Below, one piece after another: positions 22,350-36,490 of a stretch of 64,000 nucleotides of DNA. Each line of letters opens with the position of its first letter. Position 1 is the stretch's first letter. The position numbers were made by a program, and so were the translations under genes. The DNA lies in NCBI GenBank assembly GCA_013350335.1, contig CM023539.1:27459043-27523042 (forward strand), given 5' to 3'. The notes beneath the pieces are model-generated. The model saw only the letters and a program-made list of their open reading frames with translations. It was not told the DNA's origin and did no database searches. The stretch is from Chimonanthus salicifolius (taxonomy: Eukaryota; Streptophyta; Magnoliopsida; Laurales; Calycanthaceae).

Positions 22350-25300
22350 CCTTCTTCCTTTTTCATAGACTATAATGGTATAAGAATACAATCCAAGCTT
22401 ATTGTCCGTTCTCTCTGAATTCTGAATGCGTGGGAAGTGGCCCCCCCAACGATTCAGTGGTCCAGAATGCTGATTAGATGGGCCCTGACTGGTCCCAGGA
22501 AGATGGCATCCGTGTGCTTTTGCTGTGTTATTTTTGATGCCGCTTCTGTCATGTTTATGATGGAGAGAGAATGCAGCTTCTGAATGTTTACGGTTCAACC
22601 ATACCACTCACCATGGCAAAGCGATGTATGATTGCTGGTGGATTAAATACGTCTATAGTTGATTGTAAATCCTTTTTTGTTATACTTGTATAAGTAGATT
22701 GAGGTAATGAGATTGTCCATTTTTGTTGTGATGCTTCGATGCTTGTGGATAGATGATGGTTGGTTTTGATTGTACATTTTCGATACACAACAGGGGAATC
22801 CATCTCCGTGAGACAGTTAAACAGCATGTTGGTCTTCCATGCTGGCACCCACTTTCTCTCTCTCAATGGATCAGATTAAATCCCATGAATTTGATTTGCT
22901 GATGATTTCAAGGAATTCAATTGGATGGCTAACAACCATCTCTGCCTCTCTTTTTGATGGTCCTTGGCCTACTCAAAATTTCTTTTATATAATTTCTGTA
23001 AATGAAAAAAATCTGTTCCAAAAGAAATATCTCTCTCTCTCTCTCTCATGAGTTTTTTTGCCTTGATTAATCCACTCTGATCTAGGTTTACTTTATATTT
23101 TGCTCCTTATCAAACGATGCTCCCGCCTGTCATTACAGCATGCCATTCAATCAAGCCATCTTTGTAGACAGTGTCTAAAATTTGGCTTTGATGCTCTCAT
23201 ATGATAAAATGTTGGACATTTTGTTTGGGTTCAGTGAAAAAGTAGAACTTAGAAAGTTACCACATATGTGATATGCAGACTCCAACCATTCTTTATTTAG
23301 TTTTTTGAAAGTTTTCAACAATGATTATTATTTATAATTGGATTCAGAGTTCAAAATAACATGCAATGCAGTCCAATTCAATGATTAATGTTATAAAACT
23401 TCAATGTTGTGCTATAATAATTTAAGGGAGGCTGGTTTGATTGAATGATTGGGTTCATGATGGATGACACAAGTCTATGAGTCTGGATGACCAATCATAA
23501 TTTTAATGTTGGTTGGTGCGATTGAATGGTTTGGTTCATAATTGATGATGCAATTTTATGAATCTGGACAATCAGTCATAATTTAAAGTAAACATGTTAG
23601 AATTGTTGACAAGAGTACCCCACACCCCTCCAAATAAGCCAAATTGTGCTTCATTCAATCATGACATGAGCTTGATTCACTTGATAACCTTTAACTAACT
23701 AAGCAAGCTAAACTATCAATCAAATTGAGCTTGGATACGCTTGAATACAGCTTTAGAAATTGACTACTCTACTAATGGCTCCATTTTTTTTGCTAACATT
23801 TGAAAAGATTGTAACATATTATAAGGATTTGTTGATGATATAAGTACATGCCTGAAGTATAGGCAACATAGATGTTGTGTATACTTAGATGGATGAATGG
23901 GGTAATGTTAAAAATAGAATTAGAAGTGGTCGCATTACAAAAGTTCATAGATATCTCCAATAGACACGAAAATGAGAAAGGACTGCTTAAGATGGTCTGG
24001 ACATTTCCATCAATGACTAGAAACAACCTATTTTCAAAGAATTGATGGACCATAGGTTGCAGGGACTAGAAGGGACTTGGATTGTGGGGGTAAAGAGGAA
24101 CGTAATAGAATGTAAAGTGATGGTGGACATCATCTTTGATAGAGTAGAAAGGAATCTAGGACCTGAGAATGAAAATGGCTTATGATGATGAGGATGAGAT
24201 GATATGAGTCTGTCTTCATATGTACATTAATCCAAATTAGATATTGATGTATAAATATTCATATCTAACATAATAAACTGTTCCAAGCCTAGCAAGCACT
24301 AGCTTAAGTTTGATTTATTAGCTAATTAGGCTTTCTGAGCTCAGTTTGATAAGCTCATGAACTGAGCATGGCTTAGTTAAGTTGAGCCAGCTTGAGCTTC
24401 AGCTTAGTTGAATGAAGTTGAAGCGAACTGGCTCTAGAGCTGGCTTGGCTTGTTGGTACCTTACCTTCTTCTTGGGGTTATTCATTTATTTATTTTGGAT
24501 CTGTAGATGCCCCAAATTTCACACTCACAGGAGTATTGATTGATGATTCAAGAAATATTAGGTACTTCAGAAGGACAAATCCTGCCCACTTGAGATTACT
24601 TAATAATAATTTTTTCATTCAATCACTACTAATTATCCAGTGCCTATCTTTAGATATTTGGTGGTTGTACATAGATAAATGGTATGAAACCTAGAAATAG
24701 CAATATGAAGAAACATAGATTTTCCAAGTATGATAAGAAGATGGAGGGAGTGTGAATAATTTAGCTGAGAAAGATGGTACACCTTGGATGAGATGAGAGA
24801 AGTAGAAATTGTGGACAGTAGCAAAAGGTTGTAATGGTGTTCAAAGTTGTCTATCCTCAACAACATAATTAGCCCACTGCCTACTTATTTGCACCTCCAT
24901 GTGTTAGTCAATCTCCTCTGTAGGAATCCTTTGCACCATGCTATCTTCTGAAGACACATATTAATATGTTGAGGAATACTTGGATGAAATGCTCTGTTCT
25001 TTGTTGCACATGCTGAAAGAAGACAATTGGTTTGGATCTAGTAAAGGGTGTTGTTGATACCATTTGATGACATTGGCTCCACTTAAATAGGTTTATGACT
25101 ACCTTGGGCTAGAGGTCTAGCTACATATGGCCCAATAAAATTGTTTGACCAATGATGTAGTGACTTGATACTACTTGCACTACTAATTTGAGGAGGGAAT
25201 CTGCGATTCCATTTTTTTGACATTGATCAAAATGTTGGTTCTAAGTCTTGTGCTACCATGCTAGAAGTTTATGAACTTATTATCAACTAATGAGACCGAT

Positions 25301-28300
25301 TCCTACATCTCAATTAAAATTTTCATCTTAGCATGTGCTTTTGAACATGAAACTTTTGGAGTTTCATCGGAGACTGACAACATTTGTAAATGGCCCAATT
25401 TATCATTATAGTCATCATCGTCAAAGCCTTAATAATTTTTATATGTACAGATTCTATTCTTTTAACCCCAAGGGGTTGGCCTAGTGGTTGAGACACAAGA
25501 CATTAGGATTGAGGTCTTGAGTTCAATCCCTGGTAACTCCATTGAAGTGCCACTCTTCATGGGATATGTACAGAGTAAGGTCCCACCGCTTGAACCCGGC
25601 ATGTGTGTGTAGAGAGGCGTGCACATGCCCCGAAGGACCAGTTGGGCGAGACACCTGAACACCTTCGGTCATCAAAAATAAAATAAAATAATTAGTACTA
25701 TATGACTTAGGGCTAGAGATGCATGCAATCTATTAAATATTGGAAATGTAGCTGACACGACCTAGAAAGGTTATTCTCATGTTTTAGCATTTTCATTGCT
25801 GCTTTTATTACTTCCTTTTAAAAAGATCATTTAAAATAACAAACTACCTCTCCAATAAGAGGGTAGATGCCCTGCAGCCATTATTTTGACTGTTAAGAGT
25901 TTCATACAACCCACCTCATTTGATTGGGGCGAAAAAAAAGAGTCATGATAATGTGATGACATGACATGCTGTGTTTTGTTATGCAACTTATTTCAAGCTA
26001 TAGTTGTTCGAGTTACGTGTTTGGGTTCATAATGGGCGCGTTCCATTTTTACAGATTTGAATAAATAACACAATTTTAGTGGGGGCAAGTAAGAATGTGC
26101 CTAGCACTTTCTTACTTGGCCCCAAAGAGGAAACACTTCCACTGTTTGTTGAGCTTTTTGTACTCCAACCTTGGCTAAGTAGTCAAAAGCACTGTTCACT
26201 GAGTGGGTAGTATGTACGAATCAGATGACTGCATTCCTACACAATCTCCTAATGTTCTTAATAGTGTTGACTAGTTTTCAGGGGTTTCTTTTTTAGTTCC
26301 ACTAGCCCAGGCAATGGCATTAGCAAAATTGCCTTCTATGATGAGGTTGCCATTCCCAAGACTAGCCTAGAGATGGATTACTCGCCTAATCGCCGTCAAC
26401 TCCGCTTCATTAGACTCCATAACCCCTATAGATTCTGAAAAGATTAATTGCATCGTTACACCTTGCTGCTTGTCGACATTAAACTTATAGAAACCTTCTT
26501 CAAGTTTTACCCATTTTGCCCTAGTCTTCCTAGATTTTTTATCTCCTTTCATACATCCTCCCCATGACAGGTAAAAGCCCTCACAATTGCATCCAATGAA
26601 TTCCTTATAGAGGGTTAGCCAAGAGACTAGGTTCCATTTGGCTTTTCATAAACTTCCATTGCCAAACGTTCCTCTAAAGGGAGTATTTCTCCAAGGCAAG
26701 CTTCAATATCTATTTGGACAATAGTGCATGATTCCTATCCCTCATACTGTAAGCCCTAAGCCCCCCTCCTCCTTCAGGTTGATGACCTCATCCCATTTAA
26801 CCAGGTGGGTTCGCTTCCTCTCCCTTTTCCCCTCCCATTAGAAAAACCCTTTGGAGTCTTTCCAAGACCCTAGCCACTCCTTTGGGCACATAGAATACGG
26901 ACATGAAATATGTGGGTGGGTTCGCTAAGAAAGACTGAACTAAAGTTAGCTTGCCTCCCATGGACATATAGTGTTTGCTCTATGCATTTAGTCTCTTGCT
27001 AACCCTTCAATGACATGATTCTAAAAAGATTTGAATCTCGAGTTCCCTCTGGTTGGTAGGCCCAAGTATGAGAACGGTACCTTGCCGACTCCACGGCCCA
27101 ACTCGCTCGCCAAGGATTCCTTTAACTCAGCCTCCAAATCACTTCCATTTAAATTACTTTTTCCCAGGTTAATCGACAACTCAAACACCAATTCAAAACA
27201 TCTAAGCACCACTTTAACCCCAAATAACTCCTCCCTGGAAGCCTCACAAAATAAAAGGGTGTCATCTGCATATTGTATGTGGGTTATAGGTAAATTGCGT
27301 GTACAAACCTCTATTCCCCTAACTAAGTCCACTTCTTAGCTTTTAACAGAAGGCGACTTGATTCTTAAACAACGATCATGGTGAACAAAAATGGAGAAAG
27401 TGGGTCCCCTTGCCTTAGTCCCCTTGTTGCAACAATTTGTTCTATTGGTGACCCATTTACTAATATGGAGTAGGACGACTCCCGAACACAAGCTCCCATC
27501 CAGTGTCTCCTTCTGGTTCCAAAATCCATCTAGTGAAACAAATAGTCTACGAAATCCTATTCCATGTGATCGTATTCTTTCTCCATGTCTAATTTTGGTG
27601 ACATTCCTCTCTTCTTATCCTTACGCCTAGAGTGTATCATCTCGTTAGCAATCAGAACCCCATCCAGGATTTGTCTACCCTCAATAAACGCACCCTGTGT
27701 TTCACCTATTCCCTCACTAATGGCTTTCATGAGTCTTGTGGCAAGGACTTTAGCTAGGAGTTTGTAAATGCGCCCAAATAATGCACCCAAATGATTGGTC
27801 TGAAATGATAGAGCTCTGAGGTCCCCCCTTTTTTGGGGATTAAGGTGATTAAGGAGTTTTTTAACTCCTTATTCAGAATACCTCTACAATGAAACTCATT
27901 GAAGAATCTTAAGAAGTCCTTGTTGAGACAATGGCTCGATTCAACAAGACCTTGATTTTTGGCGGCAAAAAATCTAGGAAAGGATAATTGGGTACACATG
28001 GCAACTGGTTAATTGAAGACTGAATGGGATTGGCAAGTAGTAAACACGGCAACTCATTGACGTGTTTGTGGGCTGGCAATCCTTGCTTTATTGGGTTTCT
28101 TCAATATATACACGAGAGAGGCTGTATCAGTCGATGCACTGGTTATCTTTAGACAGACACGTCAAGAGGACGTATGAAGCCAGGCTGTCTCTGCGATTCT
28201 CTCCACTATATAAATCAAGGGTGTATTGGATGTTAAGGGTGTGCCTTCATTGGACACCATGAGGGAAGTCTCAGCATGAGATAGATGTTGAAAATAAGAA

Positions 28301-31300
28301 TAGAAAAGAGAAGAGGAGAAGAGAAGAGAGTTTGGTGTGTCTTCCTTAATTAAGGAGAGACCCTATGATTTATTTTTATAGGGAAAACATAATACAAATA
28401 AGGAAGGTAAAATCTAATAAAGGGGAAAGCCCAAAAATAGAAAATAAAACTTTAGTAACTAAATATATTTAACTAAATATATCAAAATCTAAATCATTTA
28501 AATATATCTCAACACTCCCCCACAAGCTCAAGTGGGTCCAACTTGAGGTTGTACATAAGCAATTGATGATCCAATGGTGATGCCATATGATGGAGCAAAT
28601 GTAGATCAACAATAATCTCTAAAAATCGAGCCCTAGTCGAAGTAGAAAAGGTAAAATTGAAACCAGCTGACATCCCGCAACAGCATGTACCGGAACAAGT
28701 ACTGGAGAAAGAACAGTGGAAACTCAGTGCTGGAAACAACAAGGCTATAACTCCACCGTACAGATGTATAGATTTCCAAAAAACGGCATGACACCGACAT
28801 AAAATGTTCTAGTGGCCGGATCTAATGCCGGAAAGTGTTGGCTGCAAAGGAAAGATACATTGGTAATGCTTCAGAAGGCACAGGAAGTAATGAGAATCCG
28901 CTACAGAAGTCCGCCACAAAGAGAGACTGATCCGAAGAAGATTCTGAAGTCCAGTGAGGAACAGTTACAGTAAAACGGAGAAAAAATTAAACATCCAGTC
29001 AACAAGACCATAGAACAGGTCTTAGGGGGATCCATTAGCATTCAAACTCAAAACATCGCGTTACAAATGACTGTAGAGTTGTGGACAATATAGGTTCAAA
29101 TCTGCAGAAGGACTACAAATCTAAGGGGACAAACAAAGGTGGCCTTGTGAATCATCCAGAAAATGCAGAGATAAAAATCTCTAAAAGGAGAGGTCTAAGG
29201 CTGGAGAATTAGATATTGGGAGTAAATGGGAATCGTTTGGCAAATAAAAGGAAGGGAGTGAGGAGTTTATTTGTTTATACTAGGATTTGGGAGGGAAAAA
29301 AAAACTGCAGCATTGGGTCCCACAAAGCTCAAACCGGAGCAATGGCCTTGTGGATGCATACTAGAGGGTTGGGCGGATGCACACAATCTGTGCTCCTTTT
29401 TGTTTTTTTCTTTTCAGATTCGAACACAAGCAGTCAATGGCCTGGTTTCAAAAAACCTGTAATCCATCCCAAAAAAAAACTGGTCTCAGACCATAACACG
29501 TGCAAGTCTGAAATACACCCAACTATGTGAAACTCAAGAAGGGCCCGCAGTTTGACTGTGAAGTTGGGTTCTGAACACTACTCTGGATGCTCCCCCTGTC
29601 GACTCGTGTTGAGGAAAACTGAAAAGAAACATCTAGCTGCAAGCAGATCGGCAGCAGAGGCGAGCAGAAGCGAAGATAGTGTTGCAGGATCGGTGAAGAT
29701 AGTACAGCGATTTAGTCACTGCATGGGCAAAGATGGGGCTGAGATCGTTGGAAGCAGATTTGTGGGCCAGCATGGAAGACGATGGTCGAACAAGGCAAAC
29801 ACCGTGAACTTGAAGTGGAACAAGAATAGAGAGAAACCGATCTGGAAATCCAAGCACCCAAGGCTGATGCTTTCGCTGGCAATTTGTCTGCTACAGATCG
29901 AAACAAAGCAGATCTCAGATCTGAGATGAGAACATAGTGACAGAGGCGGAGGAACTGGGTTCGTCTGCAACAGATACATGCAAAAAACTGGTGTTCTCAG
30001 AGAAGCAGCAGCCAGCAGCAGAAGGGGTAACAAGAACAGATCTGACCTGCAATCAGATCTGCAAGGCGTCTGCAAACAGTTCTAAGAAGCGGCGGAAACA
30101 AAGGCAGTGAGAAAGCACAGGAGGAAAGCTGAAAAAATCTGAGTCAGATCTGCAGATGCTAATCCAAGAATGGATCAGATCTGAACACGCCAAACAGCAA
30201 GGTCCTGCTTCGAGAAATACAGAGAAGCCTTAGAGAAATCTGCAATATGGGGTCGTGGCAACTACTGCAATCTCAGACGATCAGTGGATCAGAACACGAG
30301 AGGATGAAGGGCCAGATACGCGCCTGATCAGACGCTGGTTTGAGGGGCAGACCTGGATGAAAGACCACCAAACCAGATCTTAGAACTGGTGGGAAGACAA
30401 GCGGTGCTCGAACTATGGGGCTGCAAATCTCACCTAAGAATAGGCGAAATTGATAGATCTGAATCTGTGTGAAAATGAGACTGACAGCTTGTCTAAGGTC
30501 CCTTCCCTCTACTAGCGAAATTCCTTGGGCAGAGGTAGAGAAGAGGAACTCTCAAACGGTGGTCTTCTCTCTCAAAGACAGGAACAAAATTAGGCTGATA
30601 CCATGTTGAAAATAAGAATAGAAAAGAGAAGAGGAGAAGAGAAGAGAGTTTGGTGTGTCTTCCTTAATTAAGGAGAGACCCTATGATTTATATTTATAGG
30701 GAAAACATAATACAACTAAGAAAGGTAAAATCTAATAAAGGGGAAAGCTCTAAAATGGAAAATACAACTTTAGTAACTAAATATATCAAAATCTAAATCA
30801 TCTAAATATATCTCAACAATAGATGGATGTTGGACATTGACATGGCTGCATGCATTCTGGTGAGTGAATGCATGGCTGCATGCAAGGTGTTGCCCGCATA
30901 CAACACATGGGTTCGTGGTGCTGGACGTTGCAGGGGCTTGAGAAAAGAGACTTCTCAAAGTGGGCAACATAGCAGCATGGTCGTATGCGTGGAGGTGACC
31001 GAGGAGTGTTGTGGAGAAGCCACAACAGGAAGCGCGTCGGAATGTGCTCTGGGAGTGCAAGAAGCGTAGAGAAGAGCGGGACAGAAGACGAGTTATTCTA
31101 AGTATGAGAGTGGTAAGAAGAGGGGTGTACAAATGGCTCGGGACTTCGGGTTTGGGCTTTGGACTCAAGGGAGTCATTGTATTGTACTTGTATTCTTTCT
31201 CTCATAGTGAAGTTATTTCTCTCGCTCTGTGGACGTAGGCCGGGTGGGCCGAACCACATAAAATTCTTGTTTTGTGGTTTGCTGTGTTTATTCCGTTTAT

Positions 31301-34300
31301 TCATGGTTATTTCCGCTAATATTCCTAGCAGTCCTCACGTAGAAACCCCCAACATGACTTCAAGAACTTGAACTTAAAATCTATCTGGACCTGGTGCTTG
31401 TCTCCATCAACACTTCGTAGGGCTTCCACAACCTCTTCTTCCTCAAATGGTCTCTCCAACCAGGCCAAACCGTCTCCCTCAAAAGGAATCTCATCTAATA
31501 TCGGCCTAACCCTACCCCTCGAGTCTAGAGTCCTAAGTAGGAAGGATGAGGCAGAAGGCCTCAAGGCTTGGGCAGGCCTGGTTCTAGTATTGGGAGTGGC
31601 AACCCCTATTGGAAGCAAGTTTGGAGTTGTCCTCGTGCTAAGTGTAGGTAGTAAATTCCCCGGTCCTTGGTCTACATTGAAAGTTCCAGATTGGAGCAAG
31701 GGGGTAGGATGGATAGAACCTGTGTTCTGCCGTGTTGGTCCCAGTTGTGCTTTGGCTGTAGGTCTGTTCGCAGTGGTAAAAACCCATGTCGATGTTGGTA
31801 GAAGCTCCTACTGCAGTACTAAGAGGGCGCTCCCTGAGCTGAGCTCCCTACTATGTGCAATGCATAGTTCGTTTCTCTTGGTGCATTCAAGATTAAAGTG
31901 AATGTGTAAGACTTTGAACTGTGACCGAAAGATATGCTTTTCTATTGTGCATGGTTTTTTGTCTGACCTCCCTAAGCTTTGGATGTCTTTTGTGACTAAG
32001 ACAAAGTTATTATTTCACTCCCACTTCTTGTTTGATATAGCCAATTGCAATGCTTTATTTAAAATCTTTACCATTTTTCACTTTTGCTTCTCTTTGTACA
32101 ATTGTTTGTGCATTTTGGCCATCATTCTGGAAAAAAAATTGCATTATGGTGAGAAAATCTCTCTATCTAGTCATCTATCTATTCACACACATGCTTTAGT
32201 TGGTACATAGGTTGATTTTTTGTTAAGATCTTCAGTTCTTGGCAACATTGTCTCTCATATATAGGCAGTGTGTTGAACTCGAGTTGACATGATACAGACA
32301 CTGCTACTGGATATTAAAGATACTAGTGGAATATGTTTTAATTGGTTCCAATTTTATTATGTTCTTCATATTCAAACATGTGACCTGTTTAATATATTTT
32401 TATTATAACAAACACATAGAGGAGTGTCATACACTGGGTGCATCACTCTAACATAATAGAAGTTACTACCATGCATATATCATGCTATAAAGACTGGCTT
32501 CAAGATCCTGTTAGAAAAGATTTCCTTATTTATAAAGGATATATATATAAATGTTTCAAGGAAAGTGATAAACATAACCATAAAAAGTTGTTGGAAAATG
32601 GGATGTGTATTTGTTTCTTGCATTCATGTCAATATCAGCTTCTGTCATGCATCAAAGGTTACTTTGGGTCTCATGATGCCATTTTTAGCTCTCTTCCCTC
32701 AATTACTGTTTTTCGGGAAGAGGCTATGCCTCACAAAGGAACTAGTGTGGACATGGATAATAGAATTGGGATACAACACTCCATTTTCTAAAAATCCAAT
32801 ATACAGGTACAGATGTCCCATTTAAACATATTTCTGCATTAGTTTTTATGACTTTTGACCTGAAACATTTTACTTGTGCTATCGTTTCTCATATTTTTCA
32901 CACTAGGAGTCGGAATACAACACAGGACAAAGTGATTCATTAAAGCATAATTTATAAAGTATTATTGCCGGTATGTGGTATGTGACATGGGTACTGATGT
33001 TTGACATCATACATTGAGAACATGCAAGTGGCAGACTTCTCTTAGAAAATGACAAGGAAACTGATTACCTGTTAAACCAGAAAAATCTGAAAATAATATT
33101 TCCTTAAACATCAATATTTTTAATTATAAAAGAAGAGCCTAGAGATTAGAAAAGCATAGCTGATCATGTTGTCAGTCCAGGTAATGGGGTAAATACCGTT
33201 ATTAATGATTATAATAGCTTGATCTATTTCTTTAATTTTGATTCTTAATGAACTTTTATTTTGGATGAGTAGCATGGGGTCATGGTTTCCTTCTTTCTTT
33301 TTGAGTTGCAGATGATAGCATGGCTATCATGATGGCTTTTCAAACATCAAAATTGGAGATTTTAGGTTTGACAACAATATTTGGTAATGTGAGTACAGAA
33401 GATGCCACTCGTAATGCACTACTTCTGGTATGTGTCTCTCTTACCTTGCCATCGGAGCAATTTCACTTTGTTTTGTGACCATGAAATCATAATTGTGATA
33501 TTTAATATTATTTGAGTTTTATATTCTGGTTTGCTACGTTCTAGGATTTGTTGTGTTGTTGATTACTGTTTTGGTTGTGTGAAGGATAGTGTGAGATTGC
33601 GGGGCGGACTGATGTTCCAGTGGTGGGGGGTAGTCCTGAGCCCTTGAATGTAAGAAGATTGCCACAAGTCAAAAGAAAATACCTGCTTAATGAATTCTCC
33701 ATGAAACTCCATTTGTCAGATTTCAATGCTAGTTCTTTTCATGGTAGTGTATGGTATCTGTTTGGCTCTGATTGTATCTATCTAGCTCGAAGGGCTTTGG
33801 ACACCAAAGCTTGAGCCCATCTGATTAAAGCCTGTTTATTTTGCATTTGGTACAGTTTTTATTTTTGACACTTGTTATGTAAATTGAAAATATAACTGTA
33901 TTGATTGAAAGTATAATTACATATATACCATAAATTAAAATTTCAGTCCTAGATTCAATTTCTAGCTATTTTATCTTGTTAGTCAAAGTTGGCAAACGTC
34001 CTTGAAAGATGACGCATGGTGATTTTGACTGTTAAAATCGAGTGGCTAGAGATTGATTTTTGAGATGAAATTTTAACATATTTTCATTTTTTTAGTCTTC
34101 TTTCAATCTATATGGTTAGATTTTCAATTTATATAAAAAATGTAAAAGATAAATGGGGCTAAAAGCCCATAATGGCCTGTTGGGCTTTAAATAAAAGCAT
34201 GATTCTGGCCCATCCGATAAAAATCTTTGTCCAAGCCTGTTTATTTAGGTCAGGTTCAGGCTGGATTTGGACAAATGAACACCCTTAGTAAATATCCATT

Positions 34301-36453
34301 GCCTAGCACTGGCCCAGGAAATAGCATTAATAAATTCCCCCTCGACAATCAAGTTTCCTTTCCCATATCTTTCACATAATCGAAGTGCTTTTCTAATACA
34401 CACAGAAACATAGCATTTTTAATCATCTGTTTGTTGGTGGTGACAGAAACTGCAGTTTCTGTAAAATTTACTAGAAATACTATTTTCTAGTAAAATTATA
34501 TTTTGTTTTCTATTTGAATAATGTAAAGTTATAAGTTAGCTTACATAGAGTATTTGTCAAATTTGATTGATACAATTTACTTACAATTGAATCTGCCACC
34601 CCCTGGAATAGGGAGGAAAGCCTCGTGTTGCAGACTTTGTTCATGGTTCTGATGGACTTGGGAACATATTTCTACAACCACCGAAAGGAAGGAAGATCGA
34701 GAAAAGTGCATCTGAATTCTTAGTTGATAAAGTTTCTGAATACCCTGGTGATGTGACTGTACTTGCATTGGGACCTCTGACAAATTTGGCATTGGTGAGT
34801 AGTAAGGACTGTTCATCACTTCTATCTAATCAGCAGGAGTGTATTCAATATCCATTAATGTGGTATGTATTTAAATCATGTCCAAGCTGTTGATCCTAGG
34901 CACTGATTGAAGGAGTTTTTAGTAGTAAAAATTGATCATCAGTAAACCCCTATTACAGTCCACATTCAGTGAGAAGGTTCTTTCTAATTGGCTGCTAGAA
35001 TCATCTGAGCGCTTGACTTTTGTGGTGCTGCCTATCCAGTGATTGAGGGCAACAAGTTAATGATCAAGATCAGTCAATACATGGCAGAGTTATACTAATA
35101 AATGTGGAATAACTTAGACTTTTATATTGAATCTCTTTCACTTTATTATCTGTACAGACTTTACCGTAGTGTGTTTTCAAACTAGGCCAGTTTCAAGTTT
35201 TAATATTTATTTATCAGAGCTCATCTAATCACTTGAATTTTATACCTGTTGTAATTTTTAAATAAACTAGTTTCCTTTTCCTACAAGGCAATCAAGAGAG
35301 ATGCATCTTTTCCGAGCAAGGTGAAGAGAATTGTTGTACTTGGTGGGGCTTTCTTCGCATGTGGAAATGTCAATCCTGCTGCTGAAGCCAATGTAAATCT
35401 CTTTCCAGTTGTTCTTAATTGATGAAGATTCTTTTTATATTATACATCGACAATATTATTCTTTTGGGCATTGTCTGAGATGACAATGGGGCTGTGAGCT
35501 AACTCTTGTGATACCGAATCTAGGTGTCGGTTTCCAAAGTTTTTCATTGATATTAAAGGCCTATTGTCTGTTCACATCTTTTTAGGAGTACTTTTGTTAT
35601 GGGATGGAGTGAGGATCCTCTCTATGTAATGGGCTATGGAAATGTCTTAGGAGGTCTGGATCCCTATGTAGCCAAGTAGGAAGAACTCCAGACGAAGTTT
35701 CGCTGGATCTAGTTCTAGTCTTAAATTATGCATAGGATCCATGTTTTGCCTTGAAATATTAACTACTTTCACCTGTAAGATGAATCTTGATATTTCACTG
35801 ATTATACACCAGTATCATGAAGTCTCACATGAAGTTCAAATGAATCTACATTTTGTTTGGGCCAGTAATTGTATGAAGGTAGGACTCTTTTATCAGTTAT
35901 CGGCAACCCCCATAAACAGGCAGTGTAGGAAATATCTATAAATGCCAAAAAATAAAAATTCAAAATCACATTGCAACCATGATAAATGAAAAAAATATGA
36001 ATATTATAATACAATGGAAATGGCATTTTGAGTGAAAAAGATGAAGAGGATAATTAAGATAAATTAAAAATTATAATATTTTTTAGAGAACCAAACCGTC
36101 TTAGAGACTAGTTTAGGTCCAATTAGGCTGAATCAGACACTTTGGTTGATTCTAGAACATTGTGGTTGATGAGGACATCATGGAGCAGTAGCGAAGAAGG
36201 ATCTAGTTTTTACCTTAATATGGATGGATGATGATCTTTTGCATTTTCCTTAAATATTCGACCATGGGTAAGTATGTGTTTGGCAATAGAAGATATCACA
36301 ATATATTACAAGATGGGTGATTCCTGTCTTTGAAAATCTTTTGCCACCGCAATGGGCTGTTTGGCTAAAAGAGAAGAAGCTGATATTTTGGTAGAAAGCT
36401 CAAGATTTGGTTCTAGAGGGATGCCCTTCAGCTGCAATTCTTATGGTCCTACC

Positions 36454-36490
<37 letters not shown>

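Larger units (their letters stand above)
28286..30818 (-). mobile_element. Non-autonomous LTR retrotransposon (LARD-like), 2.5 kb
   Basis: It is flanked by a perfect 5-bp duplication ATAGA (28281-28285 and 30819-30823). It has two short LTRs, a PBS and a PPT in minus orientation, and about 2.1 kb of internal DNA in which no gag, protease, RT or integrase motif is seen. The PPT with GCTTGTGGGGGAG before TGTTGAGATATA resembles Copia elements, so it is probably mobilised by a Copia partner. Confidence 0.85.
27921..31330 (+). mobile_element. Copia-type solo LTR inside the L1, itself interrupted
   Basis: It starts TGTTGAGACAATGG and ends ATTCCTAGCA, flanked by a perfect 5-bp duplication GTCCT (27916-27920 and 31331-31335). 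The right end has GTGGACGTAGGC and GCCGAACCACATAAA, typical of U5 in plant Copia LTRs. After removal of the nested 28286-30818 element and one TSD copy, about 872 bp remain, a normal LTR size with no internal region. The split L1 frame confirms both edges. Confidence 0.85.
26100..31560 (-). mobile_element. L1-type LINE, 5'-truncated and split by a later insertion
   Basis: Minus-strand ORF2 pieces: an RT start block ([13 protein letters not shown] and a degenerate KAPGPDG-like site) at 31340-31470; after the inserted element, [18 protein letters not shown] near 27830-27890 and [19 protein letters not shown] near 27650-27700; the RT active site QYADDTLLF near 27260; an RT thumb near 26900-27000; and an RNase H-like piece ([17 protein letters not shown]) at 26367-26552. 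Many stops and frameshifts interrupt it; the zinc-binding segment between thumb and RNase H appears deleted. Splicing out 27921-31335 rejoins the RT frame region, so the interrupting element inserted later. Confidence 0.8.

Noticed and set aside
29552..29929. 125-codon ORF inside the LARD-like element
   Set aside because: No family motif, overlaps several equally long frames on the other strand; chance ORF.
31368..31901. 177-codon plus-strand ORF
   Set aside because: Most of it is antisense to L1 reverse transcriptase codons that match a known family on the minus strand.
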